Shown here piece by piece: positions 25,861 through 38,436 of a stretch of 64,000 nt of DNA (position 1 is its first letter; each line of letters starts with the position of its first letter). Source of the stretch: Schistosoma mansoni (lineage: Eukaryota; Platyhelminthes; Trematoda; Strigeidida; Schistosomatidae); the NCBI RefSeq assembly GCF_000237925.1, contig NC_031502.1, forward strand, positions 16,666,434 through 16,730,433, read 5' to 3'. The notes beneath the pieces are model-generated. The model made no database searches and was not told the origin of the DNA. It saw only the letters and a program-made list of their open reading frames with translations. A program made the position numbers and the translations under genes.

Positions 25861-27023
25861 ATTTTAGAATACCTGATCAGCGAGACTATAATTTATGGGC
25901 GAACCAATCTGGCAAAAGATAACGGGTTCTGCATTTTGGCGTGAACTTCACTCATCCGTTTGGCGAAATACCGTCTTGGAATTATAGCTGATATCAGTTG
26001 GTGATGAAAAACGTAAATTTAATTTCTAATCCTAATCATCAACTGTGAATCCTAATCCTAATTCCTCATACACGTTTATAATCCTCAGTTGGTCTTAGTT
26101 ATTAGGTGGGTACACTCGAGGTCACTTTAGGGTCGCTCAAAGTCGTCCATAAATTATAATCTCTCCTACCTGATCTTTACCATAAGTGTCCTCCACTAAT
26201 GACGTAGTAGGGATAGGTTTATCACAAAAAATTAACAAGTTTATGGTCTTGATTCATTAGATCCGTATAAAAATCTCCGTCCCAAAAGATGACATAATAT
26301 GAGAAGCTAAAGTACATCCCAATTTACAAGGAATTAGGATAGAACACGAAAGAAGCCGTGAAACTCCTAATTAGAGCAAGGAAGTTTTGGAGTTTCCAAC
26401 CGTGAGCGGTATTAGTGACACGCTCTTATGTATCTGCCAAAGAATATCCGATTTTTCACTTTGATTCAGTAGGTGCTGGGGGGAACCATTCTGAGTATTA
26501 CTTCTCGATCACCCTTTGGTTTATTGTTTAATAAATTTGCCTTTCACATTTGGAGACAACGTGAATAGAAACACAGATCACTTTGACCAAGAAATTTTTC
26601 GTACTACGTAGGCGCAGAATGAAGTTGAAATTACCATGTATGGTGTTGTTAACGGATTCTGTTTTCTTTCTATTTCAAGGCAAGCAACGAGAAACTCTTT
26701 GGAGGAAGAAGAACAAGCCCTGCATACACCGAACTCACAAAACGATTCACAGGACTATTTTGTAAATTAGCTTCTCCTTCTGTACATACCCTACCAGTTT
26801 TGATTTTAGAAAATAAAAGACTTGTGGCTTCCACTCCGTGTTCTCTTTTAGTGTGAAGTTCTCGATTAACATTGCGTGTTGTGGTTTCAGGTCATCTCCG
26901 CCTCTTTGTGACTGCTGATAACATGCGTGCAATTAGTTCTCCATTTACTCAGAAAAGTGTAAAGTTTGAAGTTCAATATTAGGGCAGAATTGACCTTGTT
27001 CGGTTTTCAAATAGTCCGTTGTC

Positions 27024-30000
27024 ATGCTTGGTTCGTCCCCTCGTAATGTTGTGCGTGTAGGGTCGAGGCGCAGTAATCTGGCACTTCTACAGACTGGAAT
27101 GGCAGTTAATTTACTCCAAAAACAGAATCCACATATTCTCTTTGAAGTTGTGGAGATGGCAACTGTCGGCGACAAAATTCTTGACGTTTCGTTATCAAAG
27201 ATAGGTGATAAAAGTTTATTCACAAAGGAACTTGAAAATGCCTTACTTAGTGGAGAAGTTGACCTTGTCGTACACTCACTTAAAGATGTCCCATCAACCC
27301 TCCCTTCTGGCTTAGTCCTTGGGTGTGTGTTTGCCAGAGTATCTCCAGAAGATGTTGTTTTGATGGCTCCACATTATCGTGGAAGAAAACTTTCTGATCT
27401 CCCTATCGGATCTACAGTTGGAACAAGTGCTGTTCGGCGCGTAGCCACACTTACACGCAAGTACCCACATCTAAAGTTTGTATCCATACGTGGAAATTTA
27501 AACACAAGGCTTGCCAAACTCGATACTCCTCCAGCTTCCAAGGATAATTGCTGTTCAGGCAATCCATCTCCAAGTTATGATGCGATCATTCTAGCTAAGG
27601 CGGGCGTTGAGAGGATGGGCTGGTCGCACCGTATTGATCAGGTTGGCTATTGTATTGCTTTGAGTAATTAATATGTGACCGCAACTTGTTTAAAAATTGA
27701 AACGGCTATTAATTTCTTGACGATAATAATCACTTCTTCCATGGATTTGTATGACAACAAAAATCAAACTGCCCCTAGATGCCCTGGTACAGCTGAAGGT
27801 GGGGTTGGTCCACTTCCTCTCTAAATGCTCCCACATGACCACGCGTATACAGCCACTGCCTTCTCGCGAAGAGAGTGTTGTCTACGAAATTGATAGAAAG
27901 AAAAGCAAATGTCTGGCCCTTTAGACGGGATTCACTTCCGGGGGGGTTGAAAAATTCTGGTTCCGAACCAATAGTGCATGTTGGCTTCAAGATCCCGAGG
28001 GAACGAATGGCATATGAACCATTTATTAGTCACCGGCCATCATGGAACCGCATCTCCTTACGTTGCTCCACTGCCTTGTGGATCAGACCTCTAGGTCAAA
28101 GGCTTGGGACGTGACCACCTAAGAAAACCATCTGCTTTAATCCAAGCACACGAGCAGTATCTCAGCCCACACACAAATCAAATGACTTGTGTGACGCAGG
28201 TTTATTCACTGCCCCTTTGTACCAATATTTATGTGTTCAAACAAATCAGTAAAGTTCTTTTCCACTAGGCATCACTCACGTAACAGTAGAATTCCGCGAA
28301 TGACTTTTATTCCAAGAACAGTTAAATACTTAATGCTTAGATATCTTAAATTCCTAAAGTCATTTGCTCCAGGTACTTATGGCCATCGAATCGTCATCAA
28401 CCAGCTTTTTTTACCTTCATGACTATTTTCTGAGAACATTTGCCTCTAAAAATTAACACGCGTAGTCCAGTATGTATACTGGTTTTGTATCAATTTACCT
28501 TGATAACTTCATGCTAGGTTTAGATATCCATTTGTATGAGTTGCCATTAAATGACCAAACTGCACTGAGTTGAATAAGTGTTCTCTTGATTTATAGTTGA
28601 TCTAATATTGATCATGTGTATGACTGAGATTTTGACGTCGTATGTAAACAAATGTTGATGGAAAAATTAGGTAACACTTTGGCATTCATTTTTGGTGATT
28701 TGTGTTTAAAGCTTTCCTGCTGCGTTAAATATTTGTACCCAAAACATGTACCTTTCGAGCTAATGATGCCCAACCTCACCTTCAAAAGATTGCTTATATT
28801 CAGTGATAACACCCTTGTTCATTTCTATGAATATAAACATCAGAATAAATATGTGTCACATAAGATTAATTAGATTGTGTAGAGATGGAAAAGGAAGATG
28901 GGTATAATATAAATGAGTCAGTAAGAATTAAAAAATAGGAGCTCAGTTAAAAAGGCACGACCAGAAAGAATTCCTTTAGTTTAAGAAGTTCTCATTTATA
29001 TGAAGGAATTGAAAGAAAATTACAGCAAGACCTCCACTGGCTTCTATCCTGGTAGATATTTGATGATGATGAAGTTAACCAAAAATGGGGATAGTGGACA
29101 ACCTTGTCGAACACCACATAAGGTTGTAAAATCAGANNNNNNNNNNNNNNNNNNNNNNNNNNNNNNNNNNNNNNNNNNNNNNNNNNNNNNNNNNNNNNNN
29201 NNNNNNNNNNNNNNNNNNNNNNNNNNNNNNNNNNNNNNNNNNNNNNNNNNNNNNNNNNNNNNNNNNNNNNNNNNNNNNNNNNNNNNNNNNNNNNNNNNNN
29301 NNNNNNNNNNNNNNNNNNNNNNNNNNNNNNNNNNNNCAACCACACCTTTCAAACACAAAACCTCCCACAAACCCCTCTTTGCCTAAGTGTTTTCCCCTCC
29401 CCCCTATTTTGGGTTAACTTCATTATAGACCTATTGCTGAAAATAACACTCTTCGACTGAATTTTGGGGAATTGATCTCCTACCAGGGGGTCCACTAGGC
29501 GACTTAAAATACGCAGATGACATATTCCTGTTTGGTGAAGACGCTGACAAAATGCAGAGTCTTCTGTTAGAACTGAGTTATAATGCCAGGATGTTTGGGA
29601 TGCGTTTCTCACCATCCAAATGTAAATTGTTACTCCAGGACTGGCCTGCGTCAACACCTGAACTAAAGATAGGGAGTGAAGTAGTCGAACACATCGAAAA
29701 CTTCATTAACCGTGGAAGTCTGATCAGCCCTAATGAGCTGGTGTCTGACGAAATCTCTGCACAAATTCAAAAGGCTCGTTTGGCTTTTGCCAACTTACGT
29801 CACCTGTGGCGAAGACGAGATATCCGTCTATCAATTAAGGGACGAGTATACTGCGCAGCAGTTCGCGCTGTTCTACCTTACGGCTGTGAAACATGGCCAT
29901 TAAGAGTAGAAGATACTCTTAATTTACTAGTATTTGACCACAGATGCCTTAGAAATATTGCTCGCATCTGCTGGGATCACCAGGTAAGTAATAGTGAGAT

Positions 30001-33000
30001 TAGACACAGGGTATTAGGGAATAATGGTAAATCAGTTGATGAGGTCATGAATCTTCATCGACTGAGATGGTTAGGCCACGCGTTACGTATGCCTGAACAC
30101 CGATTACCACGACGTGCTATGCTGACTAGTGTAGGGGATGGTTGGAAAAGAGTTAGGGGCGGCCAAACCACAACATGGCATCAGTCCTTGAAGTCACTAA
30201 CCTCTAGACTAAGCCATTTTGGTAGATGCAGACTACCTGGTTGGGGTCCACATGACTATCGTAACCATTGGTTGGAGACTCTGGGTGACATGGCTCAGAA
30301 TCGATCTCAGTGGCGCAGGTGTATACACTCTTTATCTTCCCTTAAACCTTGAGATTAAAATTGCTTCATAACGTTCTTTCTTCCTGTACTATATCCTTGT
30401 ATACAATCTTTCTTTTATATACTACCACCACTAAATTAATTACTTCTATGAATCCGGTGTTCATCTTGTTGTGCTAATGAGGTATGGCAACTTCGACGGA
30501 AGCATATATGTGCCTGGTCCTATGTTGTAGCTGACTGACTGAAAAATAAACGATTGCCTGAGCATAGTTGCAACAAATGATCACCGTTATCCGTTCGGTG
30601 AGCCGGAATACTATATACCCATGTAAATGTTTTTGTCTTTGGTTTAAGCTACCTACTTGGGTATTAAGGTCACCTGCTACAAGTAGTATGTCTGAGCGTT
30701 TAGCTTGATGAAGAAGTTCAGAGAGCTTTCTGTGAAAGTCATCTTTTACTTCAACCGGGGTTCAGCCAATGAAAGCGTAGGCAGAAACGACGAAAAGGCA
30801 ACGACGTGTGTCCCTATCCTTCCGAGTTCTTATGGAGCCGTTTAGCCAGACAGCACACAGGCGACTGCTAACGAAATCCAATCTAATAGTGCTTGTTTTG
30901 CCCTCGTATTTAGTACTATGCCTACACCTACCAGTGCACGAGAACTAACCATTTGGCCGTCAGATACATGGAGGGTGTATCTCATCGGCTCTCCGTTTTG
31001 ACGAGGTGAGGTCAAGTGAATGACCATACTAGGATCCTGTATGCGTGTTTTGGAGATACAGCATACATTAATGGAACGAAATTCTAGGGTTTTAGCCATT
31101 GAGGCCGGCTAGCCGATATGACATAGTGTACGTAAGTTGAAAGCTCCAATGTGTAGTTTAGAGTGAGGTTTCAGTAGACATGAGACAGTGTTTAGCTCAC
31201 TAGAATCGTTGGCTATGGTGACACTTGATGAGGAGGCGGAAAGAGGAAGTTTAATGTTAAAAGTCTATGTAGGAGGAATAATAGGAATTGAGGAGGGAGA
31301 TTGATTATGAATACATTGATCTTGAATGCTGTTAGAGGTATGAGGGCGTTTGTCACTTCCCGGTTGCCCACACCGTGGAAGGTTTCTTCTAGAGGTACTT
31401 GAAAATGGAATTGGGTTAGAGTTGATCCTAGTGATCTGAGGACAGTGCCCAAGGGACAACTGCTTGAGGTCGGCCACATACGGCCTTTTTGTGAGTAATT
31501 TTCATGTTAGCTCCGTACTCGTTGGGACCTTACCGCCGGAGACGGAAATCCGTGGGATAAGGTGAGGTATGCGTTTTCGAGGTCGACCTTTTCTAACCGC
31601 ACCCCTCCTTGTGGGAAGGCAGCGTCGCTGTTATGTTGGTTGTCTGAAGGAAACACCTTACTGCCGTCTCACCTCTGTACAGTCAGCAGTACGACTTCGC
31701 CTTCAGACCTTGGGTTTGCTGCGTTTAGTCTTAGCGCTCTTCAACCGACCTGTCTGACAATGCATGGTCGGACCTAGAGGAACGATTTTTCGAGCCAGTA
31801 TAGCTCGATTGGTTCATCACGATAGTGAGCCCGACCACCACGTCAAGGTAGCAGCAACGATCGGGAAACCGATGCAGGTGGTTTTCGTAGGGCTCCACTC
31901 GCGAACCTTTAACCTATGTGTCCAATCCACAAGACAGTGGAGCAACGTTAGGGAATGGGTTCTCACGGAAATTCCCCCAGTAAAAAAAGCTGTCCAGCAC
32001 TGGTATAGTGGCTTGAGATGTTATCAAATATCTACCAGGATAGAAGCCAGTGGAGGTCTTGCTGTAATTTTCTTTCAATTCCTTCATATAAATGAGAACT
32101 TCTTAAACTAAAGGAATTCTTTCTGGTCGTGCCTTTTTAACTGAGCTCCTATTTTTTAATTCTTACTGACTCATTTATATTATACCCATCTTCCTTTTCC
32201 ATCTCTACACAATCTAATTAATCTTATGTGGCACATTTATTTTGGTGTCCCTTTTTATCACCAAGTATGTGTTTAAATATTGTGCGAAAGTAAACTGTAG
32301 TGAACTTCAGCACAAACTGGTTGATCGTCGTTATCTAGAATGGCGAGCTTAGTTATCAGGATATGCTTAGTGTACAAAAAGATTAGGTAGATCATCGAAA
32401 AGGTTCGTCAATGTTCTGATCTTTCGAAGATCATAAAAGTTTTCGCCAAGGTCAAGTTCATACAATTCGTCACGATGCGAATTGATTGATAAGGATCTCT
32501 CCATTAAGGTACTTGAATTAACCTTTCAGCGTAAACTGAGATTTTTTATCATGTTGTTGGCGGGACTAATTTTCTTAAAGAATATGTGCAATACATAATT
32601 TAGATCAAAAGTACGCTTTTGTAGTCATTCAAGTTTTACAATTATAGATGGGTTTTCAAAACTTATTGAGTTTTAATATAGTAACAGAAAGTGATAAATA
32701 TTCTGGAAACTGTTTTTTTTCCATTCAATTGTTCTAAAATGTTGATAAATTTATAGGGTTTCAATCCCTCAGAAGTTAATTCTGCAACTTTCTGATACAC
32801 AAGTAAAACTGGTATCAAGAATTGTCTTAATTGTCATGAGTCATTTTTTGTTTCCGGATATTTTTTTACCTCCCTTAGGTTTTAACCGATTCTTTTTATG
32901 CTGTGAGTCAAGGTGCATTGGCTTGTGAATGTCGTCTAGTCGATAATTTCATTATGGATTTGTTATCGCATATCCATGACGAGTCAGCTGCCTTAACAAC

Positions 33001-34352
33001 TATTGCTGAGCGCAGTTTGATGCGTCAACTTGATGGTGGTTGTTCTATCCCGATTGGTGTGCGCAGTGATCTTGTTTTAAAAGGAGATTTGAACTATTAT
33101 CAACTTACTCTTCATGCAAATATACTAAGTGTTGATGGTGGAAAGAGTATAGAAAGATCTGCCTCTGTTGTTTTCCCGGATAAAATGCCCATAAATGATT
33201 GTGTGGAGTCAAGCTGCAAATTAGTGCAAAAATCGGGCAGTTATGATGACGTGAGCACAAATACACCAATAATCAAAAATAAGGGGACCTCACTAACCTC
33301 TCCTACTAAGGTAAGTTGTTTACATTTCTCCTTTGCAGAAATAAACTGTTCATCCTTTTTTATTCCAGTATAAAAATTGAATTATTCATATATATATATA
33401 TATATATATATACTGAAAGTCAAGCTGTTTATCATTAGCCGAAAGACTTTTTGAAGGTGATTTTCACGAATTAACATTAGGACTCAAACCAATGTATGAT
33501 AGGATTTATGCAGAATATATCCGAGGTCAGCTTTTTGTAAACATAATTTGAGGCAGTATACTTAAGAACTGGAGACAGTTGTGTGTATTAGATTACTAGT
33601 CTGGTAAGATGTGCAAACCCAAAATACTACTTACGAGAAGGGAAACCAAATCGATATATGGTAAATATATGGTTAACTTTCAGTGCAGTCTCGTTACATT
33701 ACTATATGCACTTTTAATTCATTTTTACTGTGACTGTGTCTAATGACAATCACTTAGTTCATAAATCCTAATCGTTGAAACTAATATATGACCTATTTAC
33801 CCAAGATCCATTTTCAATTCCGTTGAAGTTATCGTCAACGTGGCTTTCATTACAAAAGCTGACTTTTATCTGCAGTTAACGAGGCAGGAAAAAAGAGTGA
33901 AAGTAGTTTCGTTCTCTGTATTGAAGTCGGAGTTATGAATGTGTTAGTGGAGTGCACGAACATATAACTTTTATTATTCTTGATTATTTCGATTATACAG
34001 ATATAGATTGTGACTACGTGGTTTGGACTAGTAACTCCAAATTTTATGAGTTCTTCATGCCGTGAAGTTAGGTAAAACGTTTTTGAATGGCTCACAGTGT
34101 TTTTTTTAATTATTGTTACAATTAACTCATATTACTTCCTATTTTATGTTTCTACTTTGTCACAAGGATGAGTTAAAAGCAGCATTGGATGCAACATCTA
34201 TATTTATGGGAGTTATAGTTACTCCATCATCCGAAATGTCCCGTCTCAGAATGGCTATTGCTCAAAGTTTGGGTTGCACAGTAGCAAAAAGTCTACTTCT
34301 ATCCGGTGCTGATGAAATTCTTTATGAAATACGTTCCCAATCTAGTGGGTGA
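27024..34352 (+). CDS. HMBS: Hydroxymethylbilane synthase (porphobilinogen deaminase), three exons
   Basis: Cytosolic haem-pathway enzyme that joins four porphobilinogen molecules into hydroxymethylbilane. Exons 27024-27641 (206 codons), 32879-33310 (144) and 34167-34352 (61 plus stop) are all phase 0 and give 411 residues, somewhat longer than the human enzyme (about 360). Visible signatures: RVGSRRSNLALLQT near the N-terminus; GDKILDVSLSKIGDKSLFTKELE; VVHSLKDVP with the catalytic Asp; VGTSAVRR; SIRGNLNTRL; and in exon 2 LDGGCSIPIGV, whose Cys anchors the dipyrromethane cofactor. The extra length is a short insert before DAIILAKAG and a longer, Ser/Lys-rich one in domain 3. The start ATG is the first in frame ahead of the conserved block. 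A likely polyadenylation signal AATAAA lies at 34543-34548. Intron 1 (5.2 kb) is full of retrotransposon pieces and one assembly gap. No broken residue was seen, so the gene looks functional. Confidence 0.93.
27773..28230 (+). mobile_element. RTE-like family B, 5' region, in HMBS intron 1
   Basis: The sequence resembles the 5' part of the family B copy at 55200-55720 (minus), with shared stretches such as MAYEPF...[18 protein letters not shown] versus MTYEPI...[18 protein letters not shown]. Only the untranslated lead part is present, cut off at about 28230. Confidence 0.72.
28845..29136 (-). mobile_element. RTE-like family B: 3' end fused to a reverse transcriptase palm piece
   Basis: Positions 28845-29063 (minus) are the family B 3' end, coding SNIYQDRSQWRSCCNFLSIPSYK-stop in its last frame. 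They reverse-match 32029-32250 almost perfectly. At 29064 the sequence jumps to a different reverse transcriptase part, GVRQGCPLSPFL on the minus strand, which runs into the assembly gap. Confidence 0.78.
29137..29336. other. Assembly gap (200 N)
   Basis: Exactly 200 N, placed between a minus-strand reverse transcriptase piece and a plus-strand one. The first ~100 bases to its right (C- and A-rich) look like low-quality read ends, so the join is untrustworthy. Confidence 0.99.
29440..30540 (+). mobile_element. RTE-like family A: reverse transcriptase catalytic region to 3' tail
   Basis: The YADD catalytic motif (LKYADDIFLFGED) lies at about 29500-29535, and the frame from 29552 to 30352 is open for 266 codons: [84 protein letters not shown]. 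The 3' UTR ends in CTGACTGACTG at 30540. From about 29690 to the end it matches 56397-57247 on the other strand with hardly any change. The upstream palm and the endonuclease are missing. Confidence 0.92.
30541..32028 (-). mobile_element. RTE-like family A: 5' UTR and endonuclease start, inverted against its neighbour
   Basis: Inverted copy of the sequence at the window start: position n there pairs with 31762 minus n here, without gaps over at least 1,160 bases. It runs from the 5' UTR (31103-32028) into the endonuclease block and stops at the LCS-NCLF- point (about 30541). There it abuts the 3' tail of the plus-strand family A piece directly. Four differences appear in the last 60 bases. 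31762-32028 is the same 5' UTR further upstream, absent from the window start only because of the edge. Confidence 0.87.
32029..32250 (+). mobile_element. RTE-like family B, 3' end, right arm of the HMBS intron nest
   Basis: The plus strand reads WLEMLSNIYQDRSQWRSCCN and FLSIPSYK-stop, then the 3' UTR. It is the inverted partner of 28845-29063. The similarity continues a little into flanking sequence (AATAAAT...CACATAAGATTAAT on both sides) and then stops. Confidence 0.85.
33389..33412. repeat. (AT)n microsatellite
   Basis: About 24 bases of alternating A and T just after HMBS exon 2. Confidence 0.95.
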
Positions 34353-36049
34353 AATAGATTCTCATGAACAGATATTAGTTTTCTTTAAATGACAATCCTT
34401 GCATTTTGTTTTGGTTCTTTCATAATTTATGCTCTCCATATTGTTTATCTTTTGGTTTTTCATAGCAAAGTAGATTTGTCGTGTTTACATGTAAATTGTT
34501 TATTAAAGTTGCCCCATGAATTGTAAATACTAACATTGTGAAAATAAACATTTGCAATTAAAATAGATGTAGTTATTTGAGCAATCTTAATATTTTAATT
34601 GTTCTAAACATATGTTTCTCATTTTGATGCTCCAAATTACTGTTATATTATTATTAGGTGTTTAAAATGCTCCGATATAAATCCCCTTAAAACATGTTTT
34701 GCGTTTCCAAATGCACAACCTTAATTGGCTTTACAACAATTTGTCGGCCATAGACTCTAATTTATCTAAGTTTTTTTATGATTATCCTATATCTGTGACT
34801 TCCGTCCAAGTATTATCCCTGACATAAGGTGATATGATGAGTAGTAGTCAGTAGTGAGATCTATTGCTGTTTAACGCTCATACGCTAAACTAATAGCTGT
34901 ATTTTTTGTGATAGTCAACAAAATAACTTATTATATTCCATATGTAAAATTAACGTTTTGTATTGTTTGTCGGGTTCTTTCTACTACATCAGTTTAAGCT
35001 TGGCAAACAGAACTTGTAGGTTTATTCCACTGTTCGATATGCCCCGTTACTTTGTTTTCAAAATGACCTATAGAAATCCTAAATATGTTACTGATTGTAA
35101 GAGTTGAGAATAATATAAAACATAACAAAGCCATTGTCCACTATTTATTTCATAATAATCGCAAACCATAAACAAATCAGTCTTTTGATTGGTGTAGATT
35201 GTTTTCATTCACTCATATCTTCAATGGAATAGTCCAGCTGGTCTTTTATTTTATTTAACTAACGTAAAAGAACTGTTTTGTTGATTAGTCACCTGAGAAA
35301 CATCGTATTTTGATACCTGTACGTACACAAGTTACTCATTCCTAGGATTTTGTAATCGTGCGGTCATTTTATCACCCATCTAAACAGACATTTTTGACCA
35401 TCGATTAAACTCATCATTCTGCAGTATGGTTGTTTGAATGTTCCGATCCCTCTATATAGTATGTTTGAAATTGTACTGGTTTATCTAGTTCATTGGATTC
35501 ATGACCAACCTATACTCTCTTTGAAATTCATATTCATAGTGGAACTAGTATTAAATTCATTTATTGGAGAACAAACTTTAAAGTTATATGTCTTACTAAA
35601 GAGTAGGTTTTTTTAATTTTAGAAACATTGGTTCAGTCTTAAAAGTAAGTTCTTGATTGTGGATATTTTACTATATAAAGAATGATATATGGATAATCCT
35701 ATCTCCTGTGATTAGAAAATTTTAAAAATTGCTAACAAAATAAATTCGTTTTATTTTATTTTCAATATTTCACGTTAACTCTTGATCTGTTTTTAGTGTC
35801 CCATCCTAAGTAAATAGCTAAATTTTACTTTTTTTACGGTTTTCGTTACCGTGATAAATAGCATATTTCTGCCTAACTATTCATCGGTCTTATTCTAGAA
35901 AAAAAGCATGTAGTATATGTCCAAACTAGTTCTGTAACCCATCTCGTAGGTATTCAAATGTGTATTGTGATACAGACAGCTCGTTACAATAAAAAGCTTA
36001 TGCTTGATAAAGAACATTAATTGATGGGTAGTAGCAAGGTATAATGTGA

Positions 36050-36240
36050 CTAAACCAAAAAGAGACATCATTCCTCAGTCATTGACTATTGTTCTGAGCC
36101 ACATTAGTAAATGCAGACTACCTAGTTACAATTCACACGGTAATCGCGGCCAGTGATTGAAGACTTTGATATGGCTCAAAATTGATTATGGTGGTATAGA
36201 TGCACTCACTCTAAATCCAGTATTCCTTTTTGCCTGCCTT
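36050..36240 (+). mobile_element. RTE-like family A, worn 3' coding end
   Basis: The plus strand keeps fragments such as CTGAGCCACATTAGTAAATG and GCAGACTACCTAGTTACAAT, which align with [12 protein letters not shown] and the coding end of intact copies. Many indels. Confidence 0.65.
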
Positions 36241-38391
36241 TTAATTCTGTCTTTTCTTACCATATTCTCAGTATTGATTCTTTTTTCATTAGGATAACTA
36301 CATTATTTCTACCCCCTTGCTATTCATGTTAATTTTCCCTCCTCGTGCCATAATGGTATACAAACTTAGGCCACCAAATATTTGTGCTAGGATTTACGTT
36401 GGTTATGAATTACTGATTGGATAAAAACTATTGTTAGACTTGACCAGTCACATAAAAAGCTTTCCAACATCTCTTATGATCATTACTAGCGTCTAGGTTT
36501 ACTGTGTAACTGACGAATCACAGATTGTCCAAGTTGTTGAAAATGATTAATGTAACCCGTAAATTTTAACCACATATTTGATATATTACTCATTATTAGT
36601 TGTTAGTGACTGAAACGCACGGGTTACTTCTGTATTTTCATACGAACAGCCGAAAAGCGTTTAATGACTTCTGGTGTATTATTTTTTCGAGTAAATTATT
36701 TTGTTATGACTTACTCATGTCATAAATCCAATTCTTAGTCATTATGTACTCTAGTGTTGTTGACCTTCAGTGCCAAGAAAATCCTATGGTCATCACTATA
36801 AGTTTATTTAGCCCCACAGATTACCTGAATCTAAACTCCGTTTTTGGCTATCATAATTATTTTTCCCAGTTGTAGTCATAATGCGTATTTTGACACAAAC
36901 TATCAACATACACGCAACTCACAAAACCTCATCACATGTACGGTATGATTTTATGTTTTTAAGCACAATAAGCGTGTTAGCTAATGGCAGATTTTCACAC
37001 TGATAGAAGTCCGTAATCTTAAATAGATGCTAATATTTATGATCATTCTAGTTTATAAATATTCTCAGATACTTTTGTATGTCCTAGACCTTTAAATGTA
37101 TGCATTGCTAGTTGCGTTATTTGTTCGCCCCTATTTGATTGCTTGCTTGATTGATTCGTTAGCTCTTACACATTTTATGTAGTTCATTATTTCGGACAGA
37201 CTATAAACGGTTTAAGTTTTTAAACATCTCTGAAAACCTATAGTGTGAACTCAGGTAACGCTTATGACCAATACTTAAAAGGATATTAGATAAAATAGTT
37301 ATTTATGGTCAAGTCTGACTGACATATGAAACTCATTGTTCTTACACTTGTATCATATCTTCACAAAATTAGTAGCACAACGTTCTTATTGCAGCAGTAT
37401 GATAATGTGAATTGATTTATTTATACTAGTGTAGTCAGGAAATGGTGTACTATATTTCTAACGCTAGTAAAGTTCCATAACCTTCTATATTGACTGACAA
37501 ATATATTGAATATATTTAACCTATTTCTAAGTACTTTGTTTATTATTGTTTAGTTATTTTGATTTTAATGAGTGATATGTTGGCAAGTAGTCCTGATATT
37601 TTCTAACTACACTTGTTTAGGTTGACTTTTACATGTATAGATGTCGGGGTAAATATTAAACTAAGTTGAGCTTTCTGAATGGTCCTATCTGCAGTTATTT
37701 GTATTCTTGTTGTGTAATTACTTGTAAGCTTTTGTTGAACTCATAAACTATTCTTGTGTTTTACGTTTCCCAATTTATCGTTACTTTATTACTGACCTAT
37801 CACTCTGTCCTCTTCCACTTATGGCGTAGTTGTGCCCATGTAATAATTTCTTAATCCTATTGATATGTAATCAGGATTTCGCCCTATATGGGTGATTTGA
37901 ACTGTATGATCAAAAGCTTTCTGTTTGTTGAGTTGTGCTCCATTCTGACTACCGGGCGAGCAAGGGTGGGAAACTGGATTTTGTACCAGTAGTCATTTAG
38001 TGTTACTTTTGGTTGTTATCTGACTGTTAGCGTGTCGCTGGTACCAGATGTACAGTCTGGGCGAGCTAATCAATGCTATAGCTTTCTGTCTTAAGGTCCG
38101 GCCTCACGGTCCCCAAGTAAACTAAACAGTCATAGGTTTATTCTCATCGACAAATTAATATACATTACTTACATGGGATTACTAATATTAGGTTGCTAAG
38201 TGTAACCAATAAGAAGCCATGGATAACCTAAATTTCGTCCAAGTTGGTGCTTATTATCAATGAGTACCTGGAAACTTCAAGGAACTAGTGTTTCTAGTGG
38301 GCTTGTAGCCCGTATCACTCAACTGCAGTTTCAGGTGTTACCACTGAGTATTCAGGCCACAACTGACCTTTCATAAGACTACAACTCAACC

Positions 38392-38395
<4 letters not shown>

Positions 38396-38434
<39 letters not shown>
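38396..38434. repeat. (TA)n microsatellite
   Basis: About 39 bases of alternating T and A, 370 bases upstream of the THUMPD1 start codon. Confidence 0.95.

Positions 38435-38436
<2 letters not shown>

Larger units (their letters stand above)
23489..27023. other. Divergent intergenic region between TMEM94 and HMBS
   Basis: Holds a family C RTE piece (23790-24110), a CR1-like piece (25080-25860) and otherwise AT-rich sequence. Promoters of both genes should lie here but no convincing motif was recognised. The bases just before the TMEM94 ATG (TTTACAG/TTTTACAATG on the minus strand) would suit a splice acceptor, either of a 5' UTR exon or for spliced-leader trans-splicing. Which of these applies cannot be told from sequence alone. 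Confidence 0.5.

Noticed and set aside
26583-26765. Plus-strand 60-codon frame as an upstream HMBS exon
   Set aside because: HMBS family sequence starts at the ATG at 27024; this basic frame has no resemblance and no convincing donor.
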